From: Fimadaptatus sp948467645
GTDB taxonomy: Bacteria; Bacillota; Clostridia; Christensenellales; Aristaeellaceae
Reading direction: 5' to 3'
Length of the DNA stretch: 62,681 nt
Assembly (NCBI GenBank): GCA_948467645.1
Contig: CAOKFD010000007.1
Coordinates: forward strand, 1-62,681
Shown: positions 1-7,024 of the stretch, piece by piece
How positions within the stretch are numbered: position 1 is the first letter of the stretch
Layout: every line of letters begins with the position of its first letter
The notes under the pieces: generated by a model
The model's database searches: none
Seen by the model: only the letters and a program-made list of their open reading frames with translations
What the model was told of the DNA's origin: nothing
Position numbers and translations under genes: made by a program

Positions 1-52
1 ACTGACGCAAAATCCACTCGAACTTGCGAATTTTCCTTTTTGAGACACACTC
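1..52 (-). repeat. Partial copy of TA-flanked MITE-like repeat
   Basis: Read on the minus strand from 52 to 1, this matches the left end of the element at 44259-44417: a GAGTGTGTCTCAA terminus followed by the shared core TTCGAGTGGATTTT. It is followed by TA at 53-54. The rest of the element lies beyond the window edge. Its orientation is opposite to the copy at 44259. Confidence 0.75.
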
Positions 53-112
53 TAGGCCTGTACAACTGCCATTGACATTTTGATTCGGCCTCAACTCAGG
101 CATTTGAAGTTT

Positions 113-154
113 TGCCTTAAATAAAAGCCCACGAACATATCGCCTATGTTCGTG
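113..154 (-). terminator. Terminator downstream of RNase P RNA
   Basis: A perfect 10-bp stem (130-139 with 145-154, CACGAACATA) has a 5-nt loop. On the minus strand it is followed by GGGCTTTTATTT. It lies downstream of the RNase P RNA and is the first good hairpin after it. Confidence 0.6.
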
Positions 155-257
155 AGCAAGTTATTTATATTCACTTGTCTTTTTGCAATGCGCCTGCCCA
201 CTTTTGGAAGTTGCCATTGTCATTCCGGGGATACCGCAGATATGTGACGGGCTAATT

Positions 258-616
258 GATGACTAACCCTGTCATTCCTGTCGGCTGGTATAATTTACTG
301 TCGCGCTGTCATTCGACCTTCATGGGACTGCCGTCCTAATCAGCCTTGCTCGTCCAACAGACTATCCCATGCCCGTTTTGCAAAGTCCCTTTACCGCGTT
401 TTCACTTACCACTTAGCATTTATATAAATGCCGGGCGTTAAGCCCATGCAGAGTGTAGCAATGATGCGCGCTCCGCTGCCCGCCGAGCACCTGCCCTAAA
501 CGGCACAGCGCCCTCAGCGCGATCGCTATATGTAAAGAAGATCTCCGCTTCCTAAAGATGGGGCTAAGACTTTCCATCAGGGCGCACACGCGCCGTATCG
601 GTCGGTCGTTACTGCC
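258..616 (-). ncRNA. rnpB: RNase P RNA
   Basis: The catalytic RNA of ribonuclease P, which trims the 5' leaders of pre-tRNAs. Read on the minus strand, conserved blocks appear in the right order. These are a GGCGC-GTGT-GCGCC hairpin in the P3 position, GGAAAGTC (P4 5' strand) near 575-568, and TGAAAACGCGGTAAA. They are followed by GCAAAACG with CATGGGATAG, GAGCAAGGC near 351, and GAATGACAGC with ACAGGGTTAG at the 3' end. A TAAC/GTTA pairing of the two ends resembles P1. Ends are approximate and I could not decide between A-type and B-type folds. No protein frame explains this 600-bp stretch. A covariance search would settle it. Confidence 0.77.
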
Positions 617-822
617 TTAAAATTACAAGCAGACGCATTCGCCATGAATACGATTTTACGCATAGAGTACACTTTAGTTCTCACGGACACTTTGCCTAAT
701 GTGACAGACACTTGTGATATGCCGTCGCCGTTACGCTTTCGCCCATTAAAACCGATGATGCCTCTCTGCTATGCTTATTCCGATTGTATTCAGAACTTCG
801 CATCACTCCCTTATGCTGGGAA

Positions 823-1182
823 TCACTTGTCGTCGGAATCATCCTCGGTCTCGTCCGGATCCTCGGCATCGGCGAACTCTTCGTCCTCCATCGCCTCAAA
901 GCGGGTCTGAACAACCTCGATCAATTCGTCCATCAGCGACTCTTCAACAGGCTGGAATTCTTCCTCGTCGTCTCCAACCGGCACGACCTTCATGATATAC
1001 AGGCCTTCTTCATGGTCGTGGTCGCAACAATCCTCACATTCACAATCACAGTCGTCTTCTTCACAATAATCGGCTAATACCGCGTATTCCTGTCCATTGT
1101 AAAAGAAGTAATCGCGCACTTCCAAGGTCTGCTCATTGCCTTCGTCATCGGTGAACACGACGAGGTCAAGTTCGTTTTCCAT
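823..1182 (-). CDS. DUF1292 family small acidic protein
   Basis: A 119-residue, strongly acidic protein. The N-terminal 60 residues (FTDDEGNEQTLEVRDYFFYNG...YAVL) fit the DUF1292/YrzB family of Firmicutes, whose function is unknown. A cluster of cysteines and histidines (CEEDDCDCECEDCCDHDHEE, residues about 40-59) interrupts the usual short domain and could bind metal. That insertion is unusual and its role is only a guess. The C-terminus is almost entirely D/E. The ATG is preceded by GAGGAGG at good spacing and by a promoter at 1282-1310. It lies upstream of the RNase P RNA on the same strand. Confidence 0.85.
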   Translation of the reverse strand: MENELDLVVFTDDEGNEQTLEVRDYFFYNGQEYAVLADYCEEDDCDCECEDCCDHDHEEGLYIMKVVPVGDDEEEFQPVEESLMDELIEVVQTRFEAMEDEEFADAEDPDETEDDSDDK

Positions 1183-1281
1183 TGGATTCGCCTCCTCTCA
1201 ACTTCATCAAGCGGGGTATAATTTGCTTTGATACCGGGCGGCGCTAAATCCGTGCGGCATTTTGGCTCCCCTTACGCCTTT

Positions 1282-1310
1282 ATTATAACCAATGCCCGCC
1301 AAAAAAGCAA
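1282..1310 (-). promoter_or_regulatory. Sigma-A-type promoter for the DUF1292 gene
   Basis: On the minus strand, TTGCTT (1310-1305) and TATAAT (1287-1282) are separated by 17 bp, about 100 nt upstream of the start codon at 1182. Confidence 0.6.
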
Positions 1311-1313
1311 GCG

Positions 1314-1351
1314 TTTTCAAAAAATGTTTGCGCCTGTTTTTTTAGGCAAAC
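1314..1351 (-). terminator. Terminator after the DUF896 gene
   Basis: The stem GTTTGCCT / AGG-C-GCAAAC (1326-1335 with 1344-1351, one bulge) is followed on the minus strand by ATTTTTTGAAAA. It lies just upstream of the DUF1292 promoter and separates the two genes. Confidence 0.7.
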
Positions 1352-1397
1352 GGCTTTTCAGTTTGCTTTGGATATGATATACTGGAATTTAAGGGAT

Positions 1398-1610
1398 TCA
1401 GTTTACACCCTTGCGGCGCGTTACGCGCTGACGCGTGCCGTCGGGGTGCTCGATCACCATGGAGTCCAGCTGTGCCATCAGGTTTGCGCGCGCGGCCTGG
1501 ATATACTCCTCGCGCAGGGCCTTGCGCTCCTCCAGTTCCTCGGGCGTAAGCTCGCGCTGCTTAGCCAGACGCGCAAGCTCGTTTATACGGTCTATCTCCT
1601 TTTGATCCAT
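1398..1610 (-). CDS. DUF896 (YnzC-like) small protein
   Basis: A 70-residue protein matching the DUF896/YnzC family along its length. The visible signature is IDRINELARLAKQRELTPEE, then ERKALREEYI, RANLMAQLDS and a short basic tail. YnzC of Bacillus subtilis is a small helical protein in the SOS-associated region; its molecular function is unknown. I chose the ATG at 1610 (MDQKE) over the one at 1619, because AAGGA lies 8 nt before it and overlaps the earlier ATG. It is transcribed divergently from the GNAT gene at 1649, with fewer than 40 bp between starts. Confidence 0.87.
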   Translation of the reverse strand: MDQKEIDRINELARLAKQRELTPEELEERKALREEYIQAARANLMAQLDSMVIEHPDGTRQRVTRRKGVN

Positions 1611-1648
1611 GCGAACCATCCTTTCAATATATTCGGAGGTTGAGTAAA

Positions 1649-2098
1649 ATGATAACCGGCAAGTTTATGACCTCGAACGACGACATCGAAAAGGTACTTG
1701 AAATACGCGGCAAGGTCTTTCCCGGAAGCGGCACGCGCGACGAGATCGACACGTTGGCGATATACGCGCTTACGTTTTCCGAAGACGGCCAGCCCGGCTC
1801 CAGCGGGCGGCTGTTCATGGACGACGACAACGTCGTCACCATCGATCTGGTAGGCACTGTACCCGAACTGCGCTGTCAGGGGCTGGGCGATCTGGTAATG
1901 CGGATGCTGCTTTACCGCGTGCTGGAGATGGAGCTGCCCATGGTGAAGCTGGATGCGCCTGCAGAGCTGGTTCCGTTTTTCGCGCGCTATGGCTTAAAGC
2001 CCACCGATGCGCAAAGCGGCGGGCTCGTGCGCATGGCCGCGCCCAATGCCGAAATCAACATCGAAGGCACCTGCAAGCACTGTCCCGGCGCGCAGTAA
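1649..2098 (+). CDS. GNAT family N-acetyltransferase
   Basis: A 149-residue protein with the GNAT fold: an N-terminal strand-helix (ITGKFMTSNDD...EVLEIRGKVF), an acetyl-CoA loop region of Q/R-x-x-G-x-G type (RCQGLGDLVMRMLLYRVLEM, about 83-102), and a C-terminal strand-helix with FFARYGLKP. Substrate cannot be told from sequence. A cysteine pair near the C-terminus (CKHCPG) is an odd extra that could coordinate metal. ATG 1649 is chosen over an upstream in-frame TTG because GGAGG at 1635-1639 lies 9 nt before it. Confidence 0.85.
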   Translation: MITGKFMTSNDDIEKVLEIRGKVFPGSGTRDEIDTLAIYALTFSEDGQPGSSGRLFMDDDNVVTIDLVGTVPELRCQGLGDLVMRMLLYRVLEMELPMVKLDAPAELVPFFARYGLKPTDAQSGGLVRMAAPNAEINIEGTCKHCPGAQ

Positions 2099-2112
2099 GC
2101 GCCGTATTCCCG

Positions 2113-2141
2113 CGCGTCCTCACTCGAGGGCGCGTTTTTTT
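2113..2141 (+). terminator. Terminator of GNAT gene (1649-2098)
   Basis: The stem CGCGTCCTC / GAGGGCGCG (one G-U pair, loop ACTC) is followed by seven T residues. The T-tract overlaps the stop codon of the convergent gene that ends at 2140. Confidence 0.85.
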
Positions 2142-2619
2142 ATTTAAGGTACATCGCGTAGCGCGCCATATCGACGCACTGACGGCCGCTGTCCATGACC
2201 GGCTCGGCATAATTTCTTACGAAAAAGCCGCGATCTATGCCTATCAAAGTAAATCCGCAACTTTCATAAAAGTTTTGCAAGTTGGGAAAGCCGTAAGCGG
2301 TGCCCACGCGCATTACGTCGTAATCGGGCGCGTGCATCTGCTGCATTGCGCGCACCATTGCGTGCGCAATGCCCCTGCCGCGCATATCCTCGCGCGTGCA
2401 CAGGTTCATCAGCTCGATTTCGCGCGCGGCGGTCGGCATCATAAGCGCCTCACACACCGGGCCGCGCTCGTCCGCGCACGCCCAGAGTTTGCCTTTCATG
2501 AGATACTTTTCGACAAGCTCGCGCGACGGGTCCGCGTCCAGCATCAGCGGCATATATGCCTCAAAATCGCCGTGCACATCAAACACTTCCATGCCCATCA
2601 CGTCAAAATGCGGGTTCAT
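2140..2619 (-). CDS. GNAT family N-acetyltransferase
   Basis: A 159-residue GNAT protein. The core is visible as the strand EIELMNLCTREDMRGRGIAH (about 87-106) with the R-G-x-G-I-A acetyl-CoA motif, then MVRAMQQM, and a late YGFPNLQNFYESCGF segment typical of the last strand-helix. The acceptor is unknown. It is not closely similar to the neighbouring GNAT gene, so this is not an obvious tandem duplication. The start has GGGAGG upstream and diverges from spoIIID. Confidence 0.85.
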   Translation of the reverse strand: MNPHFDVMGMEVFDVHGDFEAYMPLMLDADPSRELVEKYLMKGKLWACADERGPVCEALMMPTAAREIELMNLCTREDMRGRGIAHAMVRAMQQMHAPDYDVMRVGTAYGFPNLQNFYESCGFTLIGIDRGFFVRNYAEPVMDSGRQCVDMARYAMYLK

Positions 2620-2700
2620 GCAATCATCCCCCCGCCTCCCGTACTCACAAGGCCCGGTCGCGCATACGCTTTAGCAAAACCGGCGGGAGGAATTTTTTAT

Positions 2701-3003
2701 ATGCGTCAGGATATTGAACTGCGCGTCGTCAGCATCGCGCACGCGATGGTGTTCAGCGGCGCGACTGTGCGCGCGCTGGCGCGCGAGTACGGCGTATCTA
2801 AATCGACCGTACACAAGGACGTGGCTAAGCGCCTGCGCACGCTCGACCCCGACCTATACGCGCAGGTACAGGCGATACTTATAAAGAACAAATCCGAGCG
2901 CCACATACGCGGCGGCATGGCGACCAAGCTAAAGTACAAGCTCCGCCGCCAGCGCCGCGCGGACGCTCTGAAAAATCAATCGTCTGCTTGCAATCAGCGC
3001 TGA
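2701..3003 (+). CDS. spoIIID: Sporulation transcriptional regulator SpoIIID
   Basis: A 100-residue DNA-binding protein that in Bacillus and Clostridium acts in the mother cell under sigma-E, adjusting the sigma-E regulon and preparing for sigma-K. The helix-turn-helix is clear: GATVRALAREYGVSKSTVHK (residues about 20-39), followed by the family's basic C-terminal region HIRGGMATKLKYK. ATG 2701 has GGGAGG at good spacing. Its last 10 bp overlap the 3' end of the convergent helicase gene. The upstream GCATACGCTTT faintly resembles a sigma-E -10 box. The family's usual length is 80-95, so the short tail after about residue 85 is slightly long. Confidence 0.95.
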   Translation: MRQDIELRVVSIAHAMVFSGATVRALAREYGVSKSTVHKDVAKRLRTLDPDLYAQVQAILIKNKSERHIRGGMATKLKYKLRRQRRADALKNQSSACNQR

Positions 3004-4712
3004 TTGCCGCCGCGGGGTTCGCGTCGGCTGAATCCCTTTTCACCCTTATCGCCCGGACGGCGCGGCGCAGAATTGCGCGGCTTGTCGTGCTTGTCATACG
3101 GGCGGTTGGAGCCGCTGCGGCCTTCCGCCTTATCATACTTATCGTACGGGCGGGACGCACTGCGGCCTTCGGGACGGTCGCCGTGCGGCTGATACGGACG
3201 ACCATACGGACGCTGACCCTGCGGCACAGGGCGGCCATAGGGGCCGCGGCGCTGTGCATTGCCATAGGCGGGATTGCCATACGGACGCTGACCCTGATGC
3301 GATGCAGGGCGCGGCGCAGGCGTTGCGCGTACAGGCGTGAGGTCTTCGGGACCGTCCACCTCGCGCACGCACAGACCCAATAGCTGCGCCACCACGTCAA
3401 CCGCGTCGAACTGCTCCAGCAGCTTCTTTGCGGTCTCGCGCTGTACGTCGGTCTCGTCGCGCTGGGCGCTTATTAACTGTTCAGTGAAACGCTCGGTACG
3501 TTTTTCCATTACAGCGGAACGCAGCGGCGCCTTTTCCAGCAGTATGCGCGCCTTGGTCACGCGGCGGATGTCCCACATGCGCGCCAGTTCGCGGCCCACC
3601 ACGAACGTAAACGCCTTGCCCAGCTTGCCCGCGCGGCCGGTGCGGCCTATGCGGTGCACGTACTGGTCGACGTCCTGCGGTATGTCATAGTTTATGACGG
3701 CCTCTATGCCCTTAACGTCCAGACCGCGCGCGGCCACGTCGGTGGCGACCAGCACCTTTACAACGCCGTTCCTGAAGCGCGCCATTATGCTGTCGCGCTC
3801 CACCTGACGCATATCTCCGTGCAGCGCGCTGGCCGGATAGCCCTGCTTTTGCAGGTAGGTAACTACCTCCTCCGCGCCGATCTTGGTGTTTACGAACACC
3901 AGCGTGAGCGCCGGGTCGTACATATCGAGTATGCGGCTGAGCGCCATCGTCTTCTGACCGGGCATTACCTCGACGTATACCTGTTCAATCGTATCGACGG
4001 TCAGTTCGGTAGCCTGCACCTTAATGTACTGCGGCTGATTCTGATAGCGCTGGGCGAGCATCAGTATCGGGCGCGGCATGGTGGCCGAGAACAGAAGCGT
4101 CTGACGGGTTTCAGGCGTATGCTCGAGTATCGTCTGAATATCATCGCGGAAGCCCATGTCCAGCATCTCGTCGGCCTCGTCCAACACAGCATAGCTGATT
4201 GTGGTAAGGTCGATCGTACCGCGGTTGATATGGTCAATAACGCGGCCCGGCGTGCCCACGATTACGTGCGCGCCCTGGCGCAGGAAGCGCAGTTGGGTTT
4301 CAATCGGCTGGCCGCCGTATATCGGCAGTATGCGCAGCCCCGTCATGTACTTGGCCATGCGGGTAAGCTCGCGCGCCACCTGCAGCGCCAATTCGCGCGT
4401 GGGGCACAGCACCAACGCCTGAGTAGAGCGGTTGCTTACGTCGATGCGGTTTATCAGCGGTATGCCGAACGCCGCCGTCTTGCCGGTGCCGGTCTGCGCC
4501 TGACCCACTATATCGTGACCCTTCATTATTTCGGGTATGGTCATCTGCTGTATGGGCGTAGGCGATTCAAAGCCCATATCAGCGATTGCGCGGCGTATCT
4601 CGTCGCGCATACCGCTCAGCATTTCTTCCATCGCAATGCCGGTTGATTCCTCGCTTACGTCCTGAGAGGTCTCCACATCATTGTTTATATCAGTCATACC
4701 AGTATTTTCCAT
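2994..4712 (-). CDS. DEAD-box ATP-dependent RNA helicase (CshA/DeaD-like)
   Basis: A 572-residue cytoplasmic RNA helicase, likely acting in ribosome assembly and mRNA turnover like CshA. Motifs in order are the Q motif (FESPTPIQQMTIP), I AQTGTGKT (72-79), Ia PTRELA, Ib TPGR, II DEAD (178-181), III SAT, V VATDVAARGLD and VI HRIGRTGRAG. After about residue 455 comes a long low-complexity tail rich in R, G, P and Y with repeated RPYG-type units, typical of RNA-binding extensions in this family. No strong ribosome binding site precedes the ATG; the nearest candidate is GAGGT about 13 nt away, and an internal ATG (MTDIN) is possible. The stop region overlaps spoIIID by 10 bp. Confidence 0.95.
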   Translation of the reverse strand: MENTGMTDINNDVETSQDVSEESTGIAMEEMLSGMRDEIRRAIADMGFESPTPIQQMTIPEIMKGHDIVGQAQTGTGKTAAFGIPLINRIDVSNRSTQALVLCPTRELALQVARELTRMAKYMTGLRILPIYGGQPIETQLRFLRQGAHVIVGTPGRVIDHINRGTIDLTTISYAVLDEADEMLDMGFRDDIQTILEHTPETRQTLLFSATMPRPILMLAQRYQNQPQYIKVQATELTVDTIEQVYVEVMPGQKTMALSRILDMYDPALTLVFVNTKIGAEEVVTYLQKQGYPASALHGDMRQVERDSIMARFRNGVVKVLVATDVAARGLDVKGIEAVINYDIPQDVDQYVHRIGRTGRAGKLGKAFTFVVGRELARMWDIRRVTKARILLEKAPLRSAVMEKRTERFTEQLISAQRDETDVQRETAKKLLEQFDAVDVVAQLLGLCVREVDGPEDLTPVRATPAPRPASHQGQRPYGNPAYGNAQRRGPYGRPVPQGQRPYGRPYQPHGDRPEGRSASRPYDKYDKAEGRSGSNRPYDKHDKPRNSAPRRPGDKGEKGFSRREPRGGNQR

Positions 4713-5040
4713 AATTAATCAAAATACCTCGTCTTCATTAATGCCTACTATTATATACTACCTCTGTTATATAGGGCGGCGGCGCAGAGTAAATTTTCAA
4801 AAATGTTACATGCGGCGGTATGTTTTTAAGGCGGCCGGTCGGGCTGCAACTGCCGTGTACGCAGGCCGTTCAGGCAGAAAATCCGGCATTTGTCTGTCGC
4901 CTGCCTATTCACTGCTGCCATAAACTGCATCGAAAGGGGCATATCTTCCTTGTATTACGTATTATCGCACGCGCACGGCAGGAAAAACGCACACACCCAG
5001 CGAATACTAAAAGCGATAAATTACCAAAGGGAGGACTATC
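4713..5040. other. Divergent intergenic region, helicase / beta-galactosidase
   Basis: About 330 bp between divergent genes. On the minus strand TATAAT (4755-4750) is a good -10 box for the helicase, without an obvious -35. GGGAGG before 5041 is the ribosome binding site of the beta-galactosidase. I see no gene, RNA or repeat here. Confidence 0.4.
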
Positions 5041-6795
5041 ATGAACCACTCATTTGCGATAAAGCCTGAAGGTTTTATGCTAGACGATAAGCCGATGCTC
5101 ATAATCTCGGGCGCGATACATTACTTCCGCGTGCCGCGCGAGTACTGGGAAGATCGCCTTTTGAAGCTCAAGGCGTGCGGCTTCAACACTGTTGAAACCT
5201 ACATCGCGTGGAACGCGCATCAGCCCACCGAGAACGAATTTGTATACGACGACATGCTGGATATAGTCGAGTTTTTGCGCATCGCGCAGAGGCTGGGGCT
5301 GTATGCGATTGTGCGTCCCGGCCCATACATCTGCTCCGAATGGGAATTCGGCGCGTTGCCGTGGTGGCTGCTTAAAAAGCCGGGCATCCGTCTGCGCTGC
5401 CTGAACGCGCCGTATATGGAGGCGGTCGATCGCTTCTTTGACGACCTGATGCCCCGCCTTGCGCCGCTGCAGATCACGCATGGCGGCCCGATACTCATGA
5501 TGCAGGTCGAAAACGAATACGGCAGCTATGGCGACGACAAGCCCTACCTGCGCGCAATTGCCGACGGTATGCGTGCGCGCGGCATAGACGTGCCGCTGTT
5601 CACGTCCGACGGCGCGACCGATTTCATGCTGACTGGCGGCACCCTGCCCGACATTCACAAGACCGCCAACTTCGGCTCGCGCGCCGAGGGCCAGTTTGCC
5701 AAGCTGCGCGAGCATCAGCCCGAAGGCCCGCTCATGTGCTGCGAGTTCTGGAACGGATGGTTCGACCACTGGACCGAGGAGCATCACGTCCGCAACCCTA
5801 AGGACGCGGCAGAAAGCCTGCGCGAGATACTCGCGGCCGATGCGAGCGTGTCGGCGTACATGTTCCACGGCGGCACCAACTTCGGCTTCATGAACGGCGC
5901 GAACAACTATGATGAATATCAGCCCACCGTGAACAGCTACGACGACGATGCGCCCGTGAATGAGAACGGCGCAATCACGCCCAAGTACGAGCTGTTCCGC
6001 GAGGTGATAAAGGAGTTTGGCGGCGACACCAGCGCCGAGCTGCCAGCGCCTATCCCCACAAAGAAGTATGGCACACTGGCCTTTACCGAGTCCGCACGAC
6101 TGATGGACAATCTGAACGTACTCTCCACGCCCGTACATGCCGCCGCGCCGCTCACTATGGAGGAGCTGGATCTGGGCTATGGCTTTGTGCTGTACCACAC
6201 GCACGTATCCGGCCCGCGTGAGGAGCTGCCCGTTGTGCTGCAGGACGTACACGACCGCGCTCACATCTATGTGAACGGCAAGTTCATGGGCATACAGTAT
6301 CGCAACGATAAGGAGCCGCAGGTCAAAATCGCCGTGCCGCGCGAGGGCTGCGACCTTGACATACTGGTGGAAAACATGGGCCGCACCAACTACGGCTTCA
6401 ATCTGATGGACCGTAAGGGCATCACCGAAGGCATACGTCTGGGACAGGCGTTTGTGTATCAGTGGGATCACTACCCGCTGGGCCTTACCGATCTGAGCAA
6501 GGTCGAATTCAAAGCGGGCGTACCCGCGTTCGACGGCACGCCGCTGTTCATGCGCGCCACGCTCAAAGTGGACGGCCAGCCCGAGGATACGTTTGTAAAG
6601 CTGCCTGGCTTCAAGAAGGGCGTAATATTCGTAAACGGCCGCATACTCAGCCGCTACTGGGAGGTCGGCCCGCAGCATTCGGCATACCTGCCCGCGCCGT
6701 TCATGAAGCAGGGCGACAACGAGATCATCGTGCTGGAGCTGGACGGCTTCGACAAGCCCGAGGTGCTGTTTGACGCTACCAGCGATCTGGACTGA
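5041..6795 (+). CDS. Glycoside hydrolase family 35 beta-galactosidase
   Basis: A 584-residue enzyme releasing beta-linked galactose from oligosaccharides or glycans. The N-terminal TIM barrel has the GH35 landmarks SGAIHYFRVPREYWEDRL, NTVETYIAWNAHQP and RPGPYICSEWEFGALPWWL. The acid/base glutamate is in QVENEYGSYG (about E159) and the nucleophile in CCEFWNGWFDHW (about E235). Downstream beta-sandwich domains follow from about residue 340, ending in NGRILSRYWEVGPQ and LPAPFMKQGDNEIIV. There is no signal peptide, so the enzyme is cytoplasmic and should act on imported substrate. It stands alone with its own terminator and no adjacent sugar transporter. The length is normal for the short bacterial members. 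Confidence 0.95.
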   Translation: MNHSFAIKPEGFMLDDKPMLIISGAIHYFRVPREYWEDRLLKLKACGFNTVETYIAWNAHQPTENEFVYDDMLDIVEFLRIAQRLGLYAIVRPGPYICSEWEFGALPWWLLKKPGIRLRCLNAPYMEAVDRFFDDLMPRLAPLQITHGGPILMMQVENEYGSYGDDKPYLRAIADGMRARGIDVPLFTSDGATDFMLTGGTLPDIHKTANFGSRAEGQFAKLREHQPEGPLMCCEFWNGWFDHWTEEHHVRNPKDAAESLREILAADASVSAYMFHGGTNFGFMNGANNYDEYQPTVNSYDDDAPVNENGAITPKYELFREVIKEFGGDTSAELPAPIPTKKYGTLAFTESARLMDNLNVLSTPVHAAAPLTMEELDLGYGFVLYHTHVSGPREELPVVLQDVHDRAHIYVNGKFMGIQYRNDKEPQVKIAVPREGCDLDILVENMGRTNYGFNLMDRKGITEGIRLGQAFVYQWDHYPLGLTDLSKVEFKAGVPAFDGTPLFMRATLKVDGQPEDTFVKLPGFKKGVIFVNGRILSRYWEVGPQHSAYLPAPFMKQGDNEIIVLELDGFDKPEVLFDATSDLD

Positions 6796-6825
6796 TTCCA
6801 ACACAATTGATTGCGGGTTTGCTTG

Positions 6826-6855
6826 TTGAGGCATCAGTCATGAATGATGCCTCAA
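6826..6855. other. Perfect inverted repeat after beta-galactosidase gene
   Basis: TTGAGGCATCA (6826-6836) is mirrored exactly by 6845-6855 around an 8-nt loop, with no T-tract. It is probably an RNA hairpin protecting the 3' end or the first part of a double terminator. Confidence 0.4.
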
Positions 6856-6890
6856 TGCAATCATGATTTACCCAAACGCATATAAAGATG

Positions 6891-6927
6891 TGCGCCCGGT
6901 GGGATTTAATTCCTGCCGGGCGCATTT
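6891..6927 (+). terminator. Terminator of beta-galactosidase gene
   Basis: The stem TGCGCCCGG / CCGGGCGCA (6891-6899 with 6916-6924) is followed by TTTTGCTG. Additional pairs close the inner loop. Confidence 0.7.
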
Positions 6928-6964
6928 TGCTGTTCAGATGTAAGTTTTAATGCGCATTGATTAC

Positions 6965-7003
6965 CATAATTAAAGCGCCCGCCTTTTGCAAAGCGGACGC
7001 TTT
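6965..7003 (-). terminator. Terminator of ftsH
   Basis: On the minus strand the stem AAAGCGTCCGC pairs with GCGGGCGCTTT (one G-U pair) and is followed by AATTATGG. It lies about 20 bp past the ftsH stop. Confidence 0.7.
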
Positions 7004-7024
7004 CAATTGTTATATGCGCTTTAG

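Noticed and set aside
4820..5044. Plus-strand frame running into the beta-galactosidase start
   Set aside because: Composition is random, it has no ribosome binding site and covers the promoter region.
5080..6834. A 584-codon open frame antisense to the GH35 gene
   Set aside because: It mirrors the GH35 frame, its translation is rich in H, V, R and A without any domain, and it has no ribosome binding site; it is an artefact of high GC codon bias.
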